DNA of 50,378 bases from Nitrosomonas sp. (GTDB lineage: Bacteria > Pseudomonadota > Gammaproteobacteria > Burkholderiales > Nitrosomonadaceae). Shown here in pieces: positions 37,301 through 45,100 of this stretch. Each line of letters starts with the position of its first letter. Positions within the stretch are counted from its first letter, which is position 1. The position numbers were made by a program, and so were the translations under genes. The notes beneath the pieces were generated by a model. That model worked only from the letters and a program-made list of their open reading frames with translations, did not search any database and was not told the origin of the DNA. The stretch spans positions 1 to 50,378 of the forward strand of contig JAGOKN010000008.1 of the NCBI GenBank assembly GCA_017994575.1. Direction: 5' to 3'.

Positions 37301-39526
37301 ATAGATACGATTTGGGGGGATGGAGGTAATGATCGTTTGGAAGGAGGGGGTGACAATGACTCTATCATAGGGGGGGCTGGTAATGACATCATTACTGACT
37401 CCTTTGGCGATGATATTATCAAGGGAGGAGATGGCCATGACTTCATCAATGCAGGCCCTGGTCTCAATTTAATTCTTGCCGGTGCAGGTAGTGATTTTGT
37501 GGTTACCGGGAACGATATTTCCGAAGTGTTTGCCGGCCCGGATAACGATTTTATCTTTGGTAACAAAGCTAACGCTGCGATGATCGGCAATACCGGTAAT
37601 GACTGGATTCAATACGGCACTGCCGGTGGTGCGGTAGGGGATAATAATGATCCATTGAATCTCGATGCAGTGCGCGGTAACGATGTTTTTGTCGGCTCCG
37701 GTGGCTTGGATGATTTCCGCGGTGAAGGTGGCGATGACATTATGAACGGTCTGGCAGGTCCGGACAGAAATGATGGTGCCAGCGGTTTTGACTGGGCAAC
37801 CAATGATGACAGTACTTTGCCTGTCGATTTCGACTTGGCAAGGTTGGTTCTGCCCATCAACGTGAATTTCGACCGCTTCAATTTTGTTGAAGGCGCATCC
37901 GGCGGTAGTGCCAACGATATCCTGCGTGGTGACGATTCAACTTTCCTTGAATTGGAGCTGATTGATCCGATTACAGGGCAAAATAATGCTTTGGATAACG
38001 TTAATATGCTACCCAATGGGACTCATAGCGCTGCCGACAGGATTGCTCAGATCAACGGTTTACAGGCGTTATTGAATTTAACCGATCCGTTTTCGGTCGT
38101 TTCTACCTTCAGCGCGGGTAACATTTTGCTGGGTGGCGCTGGTAGCGATCTGATCGAAGGCCGCGCCGGTGATGACATCATCGATGGCGATGCGTATTTG
38201 AATACCCGCATTGTCAATACAGCGACAAACATCAATTATCCGAACATGACCAGTGCATTACGGTCATTGATGCAAACAGGAAATTTCACGCCGGATCAAC
38301 TCACTGTCGTACGTGAGATTCTGACAACGCCAGCGGGTAGCGCGATTGATACTGCGGTATACCAAGATGTGTTTGCCAACTATACCCTGACCTTTAGTAC
38401 CACCACCGGTGCTTTGTATTTGGAGCATGTGCCTCTTGCCAATGGTGGTGGCGCGGGTAATGATGATGGTGTGGATACGCTGCGCAATATTGAGCGGCTG
38501 CAGTTTGCTGATTTGACGGCCTATCTCGGCACGACCGGTGACGACAACTTGTCCGGCACCGCTGCTAACGAGGTACTGCTTGGCTTGTCAGGCAACGATA
38601 CCCTGAACGGTTTGGGCGGGGTGGATGTATTGGTAGGTGGCACCGGTAACGATACTTATGTGATTGATACCAATACCGATACCATTACCGAACTCAATGC
38701 ACAAGGTACCGATACGGTACAAAGTGCAGTGACATTTACACTGGCGTTTAATCTCGAGAACCTGACCTTGACCGGTAGCAATCCGATTAATGGTACGGGC
38801 AATAGCGTCAATAACATTCTGATCGGTAACACTGGTAATAACACACTGAACGGTTTGGGCGGTAACGATACCTTAGATGGTTTTGGCGGTACAGACAGTT
38901 TGAATGGCGGAGCTGGTAACGATATCTATATTATTAATGCCGCAACGGTGACCTTTACAGAAGCTGCAGGCGGGGGCATCGATACGATCCAGACTTCTGT
39001 TACACTTGCACCGCTGACTACCAACTTCGAGCATCTTACCCTTACCGGTGGCAGCGCTATTAATGGTACGGGTAACACAGTCGCTAACATTATCACCGGT
39101 AACAGTAATAATAATATACTCAATGGGTTGGGCGGCATTGATACATTGATTGGCGGTGGTGGCGATGATCAATTGATTGGTGATGCGGGTGCTGATGCTT
39201 TGACTGGCGGCTTGGGAGCAGATATATTTGTTTATAGCAATTCCCTGTTCCATTCCAATGGCACCACGAGGGACACCATCACCGACTTCTTGAGCGGGAC
39301 CGACAAGATCAATCTTGACGCAATTGATGCTAACGGTGTTGGTGCAGGCACTCCGGATTTCGTCTGGATTGGCGCCAATGCTTTTACTGCACCTGGGCAG
39401 GTACGCTATGCCGGTGGTTTGCTGGAAGCCAATACGGCTGGAACTTCAACAGCAGAATTCCAAATCAATTTGGCAGGTAGTCCGACGCTGGTTGTTACTG
39501 ATTTGCTGGGCGTACTTATTGTGTAG
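34385..39526 (+). CDS. Giant animal-type haem peroxidase with RTX repeats (MopA-like, unit 1)
   Basis: 1,713 residues, no N-terminal signal. The haem peroxidase domain (about 1-930) has GQFFDHGLD (distal His180, with the Asp that can bond haem), FHAEHNR (552-558), FRFGHSM-type proximal histidine (YRFGHSM, His646) and NLVRGRDTG (727-734). Residues 208-320 are an inserted five-copy Asp-rich repeat of about 22 residues (GDDPxTxxxDESxDDSPGAD). RTX calcium repeats (GGxGNDxL) follow at about 957-1085 and again in the C-terminal third with two 270-base units; the tail (DTITDFLSGTDKINL) resembles serralysin-type type I secretion ends. The architecture matches Mn(II)-oxidising MopA peroxidases. AGAGG precedes the ATG; the start MANFSRTDLDF is identical in the paralogue. 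Confidence 0.9.
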   Translation: MANFSRTDLDFVFQQILTSEADSAQQIGGVFDVLPTLVTDPLLPYGMRNVNGSFNNLITGQYLFGAADQAFPRLLQPTFQNAGPVTFDVDGPGPVEVGDPTSYTQFSGAVFDTHPRVISNLIVDQTSNNPAAVAAAAQNAGSETNVDGKGTFFLPNVTPDAGLSPPYNSWFTLFGQFFDHGLDLVNKGNSGTVFIPLEADDPLIPGPDGFLGDNPITVIDESADDSSGNEAFFGDDPLTTEFDESLDDSPGADLAVFGDDPTTLLVDESEDDSPGADGFYGDNPNTPADESADDNPGALLAQFGDNPTTFINESLDDLPAHLRFMAMTRVTNQPGPNGILGDSDDVRDNINQTTPFVDQNQTYTSHPSHQVFLREYELNINGRPVATGKLLENSTTGDGLATWADIKAQAQTMLGINLTDADLTNLPLLRTDTYGKFIPGPNGFAQIITGLGPDGVPNTPDDIVVVGNPAANGGLGVSTANAIRTGHAFLDDIAHTAVPKFAGGVLNPDADTDTGNTPSSGTYDNELLDAHFITGDGRGNENIGLTTVHTVFHAEHNRTVDSVKALISGSGDQAFIDQWHLPDGSWNGERLFQAARFATEMQYQHLVFEEFARKVQPNVNAFINYDSTIDPAIMAEFAHVVYRFGHSMLTETVARTNADGSPNDIGLIEAFLNPVAFGAGYANNIEAAGAVVNGMTKQVGNEIDEFVTGALRNNLVGLPLDLATINLVRGRDTGMASLNEARQMFYEDTGGNSALLPYESWADFGFALRHPESLVNFVAAYGNHPSITAATTLADKRLAAEALVNGTDQDAIDFMNGPAASTGMNDVDFWIGGLAEQQSPFGGLLGSTFNFVFQTQMESLQDGDRFYYLARTAGLDFLTELEQNSFSELIMRNLPDVKHLPLDSFSTPTYTFELSAQNPSGAIINDPDTPYDEKALLARDNSLGANTIRYSGLEHIVMGGTEGNDRIRGGGGIDTIWGDGGNDRLEGGGDNDSIIGGAGNDIITDSFGDDIIKGGDGHDFINAGPGLNLILAGAGSDFVVTGNDISEVFAGPDNDFIFGNKANAAMIGNTGNDWIQYGTAGGAVGDNNDPLNLDAVRGNDVFVGSGGLDDFRGEGGDDIMNGLAGPDRNDGASGFDWATNDDSTLPVDFDLARLVLPINVNFDRFNFVEGASGGSANDILRGDDSTFLELELIDPITGQNNALDNVNMLPNGTHSAADRIAQINGLQALLNLTDPFSVVSTFSAGNILLGGAGSDLIEGRAGDDIIDGDAYLNTRIVNTATNINYPNMTSALRSLMQTGNFTPDQLTVVREILTTPAGSAIDTAVYQDVFANYTLTFSTTTGALYLEHVPLANGGGAGNDDGVDTLRNIERLQFADLTAYLGTTGDDNLSGTAANEVLLGLSGNDTLNGLGGVDVLVGGTGNDTYVIDTNTDTITELNAQGTDTVQSAVTFTLAFNLENLTLTGSNPINGTGNSVNNILIGNTGNNTLNGLGGNDTLDGFGGTDSLNGGAGNDIYIINAATVTFTEAAGGGIDTIQTSVTLAPLTTNFEHLTLTGGSAINGTGNTVANIITGNSNNNILNGLGGIDTLIGGGGDDQLIGDAGADALTGGLGADIFVYSNSLFHSNGTTRDTITDFLSGTDKINLDAIDANGVGAGTPDFVWIGANAFTAPGQVRYAGGLLEANTAGTSTAEFQINLAGSPTLVVTDLLGVLIV
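35006..35344 (+). repeat. Five-copy Asp-rich coding repeat inside peroxidase 1
   Basis: Five consecutive units of 21-24 residues, each with the pattern F/L-G-D-D/N-P-x-T-x(2-3)-D-E-S-x-D-D-S/N/L-P-G-A, lie between the distal-His segment and the conserved QNQTYTSHPSHQ block. The paralogue at 42177 has one unit (DGILVDNIDTAIDESADNLPANL) at the same place, so the array grew by duplication or shrank there. Eight or more carboxylates per unit suggest metal binding. Confidence 0.8.
38594..39139 (+). repeat. Two about 270-base RTX/LTLTG repeats in peroxidase 1
   Basis: The GNDTLNGLGG...ENLTLTG...INGTGNxVxNIL module starts near 38594, again 270 bases later near 38864, and a third partial start is near 39137. 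Paralogue 2 has three full copies. Confidence 0.75.
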
Positions 39527-39551
39527 TGTGAGTTCGGCACAAATCCAACGA

Positions 39552-39585
39552 TTAGGCAGTGCTGGTTAAAACCTGCATTGCCTAA
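39552..39585 (+). repeat. Hairpin in the 3' region of peroxidase 1
   Basis: TTAGGCAGTGCTGGTT (39552-39567) and AACCTGCATTGCCTAA (39570-39585) pair at 14 of 16 positions around a tight loop, 26 bases after the stop. Confidence 0.5.
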
Positions 39586-39686
39586 GTGTGAGAAAAGTTG
39601 TTTGAATTGCGGGTTGTGAATCATGGCAACCCGTGGTCAATTTTGCCAATGTCGCATGGCAACGGCACAGAATTGATTGGTACGTT

Positions 39687-39744
39687 AAACTCGACTTATC
39701 CGTAATGCGCTTGCTGCGTTCGTTGTGGGTAGGTCGAGTTTTTT
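39687..39744 (+). terminator. Rho-independent-like terminator after peroxidase 1
   Basis: AAACTCGAC (39687-39695) pairs with GTCGAGTTT (39733-39741), followed by T-rich TTTC. Pairing extends inward through TTATCC/GGGTAG with G-U pairs, giving about a 14-bp stem. It lies between the peroxidase 1 stop and the convergent oxidase 2 stop. Confidence 0.65.
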
Positions 39745-39789
39745 CAATTTATACCTCTATACTGGTAACGCTTGTGCATTTTGACGGCT

Positions 39790-41610
39790 TCATGCTTCAA
39801 TGTCCCAGCGCACCATCATGGCATGGTCTTCATGGACCATGTTATGGCAGTGCATCACATATTTTCCTGAAAAATCACGAAAGCGCAAAAAAATTCTCAC
39901 GCGTTCATTGGGTCCCAAAATATAGACGTCCTTGCGTCCCCTTTCATGGGCGGGCACCGGCACTTCAAATCCATCCTTGAATCTTTTCAGGATATGTCCC
40001 TCTTCAAAGTGGATATGGACCGGATGGCTCCAGCCACCGGACGGATTGTTAAGCTCCCATATTTCCATGCTGCCTTGAGTCATGGTGGCCCCGGCGGATT
40101 TGACGTTGACCAGCTTATCATTGATGGTCCACAAACCGCTCTTGCGTGCAAATGTCCATTTCCTGACGGGCGCTGCCGCAATTTCGGCCGCAGTTGGACG
40201 ACGGATAGGGCGCAAAGTGCTGGGTACTTGACTGACATCCGGCTCATCAGGCAAGCGATCAACGATAATTTTGAGCACGCGTGAACCGGGCGCTTTCACG
40301 CCATCGGGGCCGCGTGTTTTGGTTTGTTCCAATCGGTTGACAAGATAAAGCACCGTTCCGGGTTGATAGGCAGAGAAATCCACGATGATGTCAGCGCGCT
40401 CAGCTACGCCCAATCTGACTCTGGTTTGATTGAATAATGGTTTGGGCAAGAGATTGCCATCGTTGGCAATGTATGTGAATTGCTGAACGATGTTATTGGC
40501 ATTCACCAGATGAAATTGATAGAACCGGGAGGGGCCGGCGTTGAGCAGGCGCAAACGATACTTGCGGCTGGCAACCTTTAGGACAGGCTCGATTTTGCCA
40601 TTGACGGTGATTTTGTCACCCAGAGTGCCCTCCGGATCAAACTGGTCGAATAAATGAACGCCATCTTCGTCAAAGCGTTTATCTTGAAAAACAAGTGGGT
40701 AATCATAGGGATGGCTTGGCAGCCTCAAAGCCGACGGATTGTTATCATGCTCGTCACCTGAATCCAGATCGTCAAATAGCAGATAAAATCCGGCCAGGCC
40801 GCGATTTGCATTGGCAGCAGTAAAATCCAAAGTATGGTCGTGGTACCACAGCGTTCCCAGCGCTTCACGATAATCTCCGATTCCGCCAAATTCATCGAGA
40901 CCGGCATAGACATTGGGATAAAAATGATCCTTGAAATAGCCGGGTTTGGTCAGTGTCGGTCCCGCTTTGTACGGACTAAAATAATCGCCCGGGAATCCAT
41001 CGCTTTCGGAAGGTGTATGTAGATTGTGCAGATGCATACTGATCTCGGGTGTGCCAAAACCAGCATGATTGATGGATAACTGGTTATACAAACGCACGAT
41101 GATTGGGCGTCCATAATAGGCGAAGAAGGTCGGGTTCGGGTAAGACAGGTTATCGGCTGTCAGACCTTGGTAGGCCCAGGCCAGTTGGGCAGGATAATCC
41201 GAATGAAAAACATACTGATCATTGGCTTTGACACTCAATTGATAGAGATCCGCCTGATCCGGTCCCAGTACTGAATTGCCGAAGAATTCCCCCCAACGTT
41301 GATGATCATTGCGCCCGCATTCGCCGTAGTCGATGTTGGCTGCTCCTTGAGGTATCCGATTCGGGTCTGCTAACAGGTCTGTCGGCTGCAGGGGCTCAAT
41401 GGCATCCGGTAAATGATCCCGCCATGGTTGGGTTGGTGGGCTGGGCGGCAGTACTGGGTCGGTGACTTGGGCTATGCTTTTTCGAGTAGTGAAAATGGCT
41501 GGAGCGACAAGCATTGCACTGCCCGTTGTTGTTAAGAAATCGCGCCTCGATGGATTGATTGGAGAATTGTGCGTGTTATTGGGTATTGAATCGGATGCCG
41601 CGTTTTTCAT
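39790..41610 (-). CDS. Tat-exported multicopper oxidase, CotA/bilirubin-oxidase type (unit 2)
   Basis: 606 residues, clearly a paralogue of the unit 1 oxidase along its full length (for example HLHNLHTPSESDGFPGDYF, LWYHDHTLDFTAANANRG and MHCHNMVHEDHAMMVRWD). SRRDFLTTTGSAMLVAPAIF is the Tat signal. All four copper motifs are intact (HPVHIH at 529-534). The main difference is a shorter loop before REALGTLWYHDH (GGIGDY in place of PKDVDNPVGGDK). GAGGGATATC precedes the ATG as in unit 1. No SCO gene follows; the next gene downstream is the end of peroxidase 1. Likely a laccase-type oxidase; substrate unknown. Confidence 0.9.
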   Translation of the reverse strand: MKNAASDSIPNNTHNSPINPSRRDFLTTTGSAMLVAPAIFTTRKSIAQVTDPVLPPSPPTQPWRDHLPDAIEPLQPTDLLADPNRIPQGAANIDYGECGRNDHQRWGEFFGNSVLGPDQADLYQLSVKANDQYVFHSDYPAQLAWAYQGLTADNLSYPNPTFFAYYGRPIIVRLYNQLSINHAGFGTPEISMHLHNLHTPSESDGFPGDYFSPYKAGPTLTKPGYFKDHFYPNVYAGLDEFGGIGDYREALGTLWYHDHTLDFTAANANRGLAGFYLLFDDLDSGDEHDNNPSALRLPSHPYDYPLVFQDKRFDEDGVHLFDQFDPEGTLGDKITVNGKIEPVLKVASRKYRLRLLNAGPSRFYQFHLVNANNIVQQFTYIANDGNLLPKPLFNQTRVRLGVAERADIIVDFSAYQPGTVLYLVNRLEQTKTRGPDGVKAPGSRVLKIIVDRLPDEPDVSQVPSTLRPIRRPTAAEIAAAPVRKWTFARKSGLWTINDKLVNVKSAGATMTQGSMEIWELNNPSGGWSHPVHIHFEEGHILKRFKDGFEVPVPAHERGRKDVYILGPNERVRIFLRFRDFSGKYVMHCHNMVHEDHAMMVRWDIEA

Positions 41611-42176
41611 GATATCCCTCTTAGCTTATCTCGTTGAAAATAGAAAGATCACGGGTTACATGTCAATGCCGAGTCGTCACGGGATTTTTGTTGAAAGCGT
41701 TAATTCACATTCCTATGACTCAGCCCGTTGCCATTGCATGCTAGAACTGCTGGTTTGGGAAGTAAAGTAGGATTTAACTGATTCTTATATAGGTTTTATT
41801 GAAAAATCAGTTAATCCCTACGCTGCTTGATATACCGATTATTGATTATTCATATTAATACATTATTAATCCAACCTTTGGAAATCAATCGGAGCGTACT
41901 CAAATGATTCATGATCCAGTCCTCCTAAGTAATTACTTAGATGATTCTAGGTAGATGCTTACAAACGAATTGGTGAAATCCTACTGACTTACCCAATGCT
42001 TGGTTCTAGTATAAAAAACCATTCTATAAGTGGGCCTAATAAATCCTAATCAATCAGAAAGGAATTGAACGCGTTAAGTTGCTAAAAAGCTATTCCAGTG
42101 GATCAATGAGCGTCTTATAAAAACAAAGTTCTGAACATCCATCTATTGGTAATCAAACATTATGGAGGCAACCAAA
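41611..42176. promoter_or_regulatory. Divergent regulatory region of unit 2
   Basis: 566 AT-rich bases between the divergent oxidase 2 and peroxidase 2 genes, with no convincing gene. It contains one perfect palindrome at 41925-41940 and a degenerate second copy at 41946-41963 (13 of 16 positions). It is about 260 bases shorter than the unit 1 region, about the length between the two operators of unit 1. Confidence 0.55.
41925..41940. promoter_or_regulatory. Palindromic operator of unit 2 (CTAAGTA-AT-TACTTAG)
   Basis: A perfect 16-bp palindrome with the same half-sites as both unit 1 operators. It is 315 bases upstream of oxidase 2 and 236 bases upstream of peroxidase 2. The surrounding DNA is not otherwise alike, so the half-sites appear selectively kept. 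Confidence 0.7.
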
Positions 42177-45100
42177 ATGGCAAATTTCAGCAGAACCGAT
42201 CTCGATTTTCTATTGCAACAGATTTCTATCTCGGAAGATGATTCCACCGCACAGTTAGACGGCATTTTCAATGCATTGCCGGGATTAGTCGGCAATCCCC
42301 TGTTGCCACATGGGCTGCGTAATGTGTTAGGGACCTATAACAACCTGCAACCAGGGCGTTCCTTGTACGGATCAGCTGATCAGATTTTTCCACGCTATCT
42401 GCAACCAAATTTTCGTGACGCTGAACAGGTGGCGTTCGATGTGGACGGACCTGCCGGTCAGTCAGTCAACGATCCCACATCCTATCTACAGACGAACGGT
42501 GCTGTGTTCGATTCGCATCCTCGCACTATCAGTAACTTGATTGTTGATCAGACCAATCATAATCCAGCCGCCATTGCTGCCGCAGCAAATACTGGCGGAT
42601 CGGTCGCTGATGTTGATGGCAAGGGCACTTTCTTTATTCCGAATGTCACTCCTGACGTGGGGTTGTCTGCGCCGTATAACTCCTGGTTTACGTTATTTGG
42701 CCAGTTCTTTGATCATGGATTGGATCTGGTGAATAAAGGCGGAAATGGCACAGTTTTTGTGCCGCTAAAACCTGACGATCCGCTCATTCCTGGCCCGGAT
42801 GGCATTCTTGTCGACAATATCGATACCGCCATTGATGAAAGTGCTGACAATTTGCCGGCCAATTTGCAGTTCATGGCATTGACCCGAGCCACCAATTTGC
42901 CTGGTCCGGATAATACTCTGGGCACTGCTGATGATATTCACGAACATCGCAATCAAACGACCCCTTTCGTCGATCAAAATCAAACTTATACATCGCATCC
43001 TTCGCATCAAGTGTTTTTACGCGAATATGAGTTCAATACAACCGGCGATCCAGTATCTACGGGCAGATTACTGGAAGATAGTCCAACGTTCGGTGGATTG
43101 GCCACGTGGGCTGACATCAAGCTGCAAGCGCAGCAAAAACTAGGCATCAATCTGACCGATGCGGATGTGACCAATCTGCCATTGCTGCGCACGGACAGCT
43201 ATGGCAAGTTTATACCCGCCGCCAATGGCTTTGCTCAGTTAGTAGTTGGAACGGGGCCCGACAACATTGCGAACACGCCTGATGACATTGTCGTCGCGGG
43301 AGATCCGATTGGGGGAGGGGTCAGCATTCCTGCCGATGTGATTCGCACCGGCCATGCCTTTTTGGATGACATCGCCCATACAGCGGTTCCACGCAATACC
43401 AATGGCACCTTAAAAACGCCTGATAGCGACAACATCATTGGGCTTTCGGAAGCAGATCGCTATGATGATGAGCTGCTCAATGAACATTTCATTACCGGTG
43501 ATGGTCGCGGCAATGAAAATATTGGCTTGACGACGGTGCACACGGTATTTCACGCAGAACATAATCGCACCGTTGATTTTGTCAAAGACTTGATTACCAA
43601 CAGCGGCGATCCGGAATTTATTGCGCAGTGGCATAAGCCGGATGGAACGCCGGTTGGGCAGTGGGACGGCGAGCGATTGTTTCAGGCGGCCCGTTTTGCT
43701 ACCGAAATGCAGTATCAGCATTTGGTATTCGAAGAGTTCGCGCGCAAGGTACAGCCGAATGTGGATGTGTTTATCGGTTATAACAGCACCATCGATCCGG
43801 CCATCATGGCTGAATTCGCTCATGTGGTCTATCGCTTTGGCCACTCAATGCTGACTGAAACGGTGGCCAGAACCAACTCGGACGGTGCATTGAATGACGT
43901 CGGTTTAATCGATGCATTCCTGAATCCAATTGCTTTCAGAGGAACCGGAGTAGGTGCCTATAATAGCAACATCGAGGCTGCTGGCGCAGTCGTAAAGGGT
44001 ATGACCAAGCAGGTCGGCAATGAAATTGATGAATTTGTCACCGAAGCTTTGCGTAACAATCTTCTTGGCCTGCCGCTCGATTTGCCTACCATCAATATGA
44101 CCCGCGCGCGTGATGCAGGTATTCCGTCACTGAATGAGGCACGCCGTATGTTTTACGAAGATACCGGACAGAATCCCGCATTGCAGCCCTATGAAAGTTG
44201 GGCGGATTTCGGATTGGGTCTCAGGCATCCCGAGTCGTTGACCAATTTTATCGCCGCCTACGGAACCCACGGCAGTATTGTCAGTGCAACGACATTCGCA
44301 GACAAGCGTGCAGCAGCCCAAGCGCTGGTAGATGGTACAAGTCCTGAAGCTACCGCATTTATGAGTGGCTCGGCTGCATCAACGGGGTTGGACGATGTGG
44401 ATTTCTGGATTGGCGGCCTGGCTGAAAAACAGGCGCCATTTGGCGGTTTATTAGGCTCCACATTCAATTTTGTTTTCGAAACCCAGATGGAGAATCTGCA
44501 AGACGGCGATCGCTTTTACTATCTGGCGCGTACAGCCGGACTCGATTTTCTCACTCAACTCGAGGAAAACTCGTTTGCCGAACTGGCGATGCGTAATCTG
44601 CCGGATGTCAAACATCTGCCTTTCGACATCTTTTCGACCCCGGCTTATACCTTTGAGGTGGGAAATCTGGGAGAGAGCGGTCCCATCCAGGATGACCCTT
44701 TTACACTGGATGTGAATGAGGCAACGCTGAGAAACCATTTGAATCAACTGGCCCTGGTTCGCGACACCACGTTGGGACCCAATACCATCCGCTACACAGG
44801 CGATCAGCATGTGGTGATGGGGGGTACGATCGGCATTGATAGAATACGTGCCAGCGAAGGGGATGACACGCTCTGGGGAGACGAAGGTAATGATCGCCTG
44901 GAAGGTGGCGCCGGCAATGATTCAATCAATGGCGGTGATGGCAATGACCGCATTACGGATTCCTTTGGTGATGACAACATCAAAGGCGGTGATGGTCATG
45001 ACGTGATTAATGGCGGTCCCGGGATTAATCTGATCATGGGCGGCGACGGCAGCGATTTTATTGTGACTGGCAACGATATTTCTGAGGTGTTTGCAGGCTC

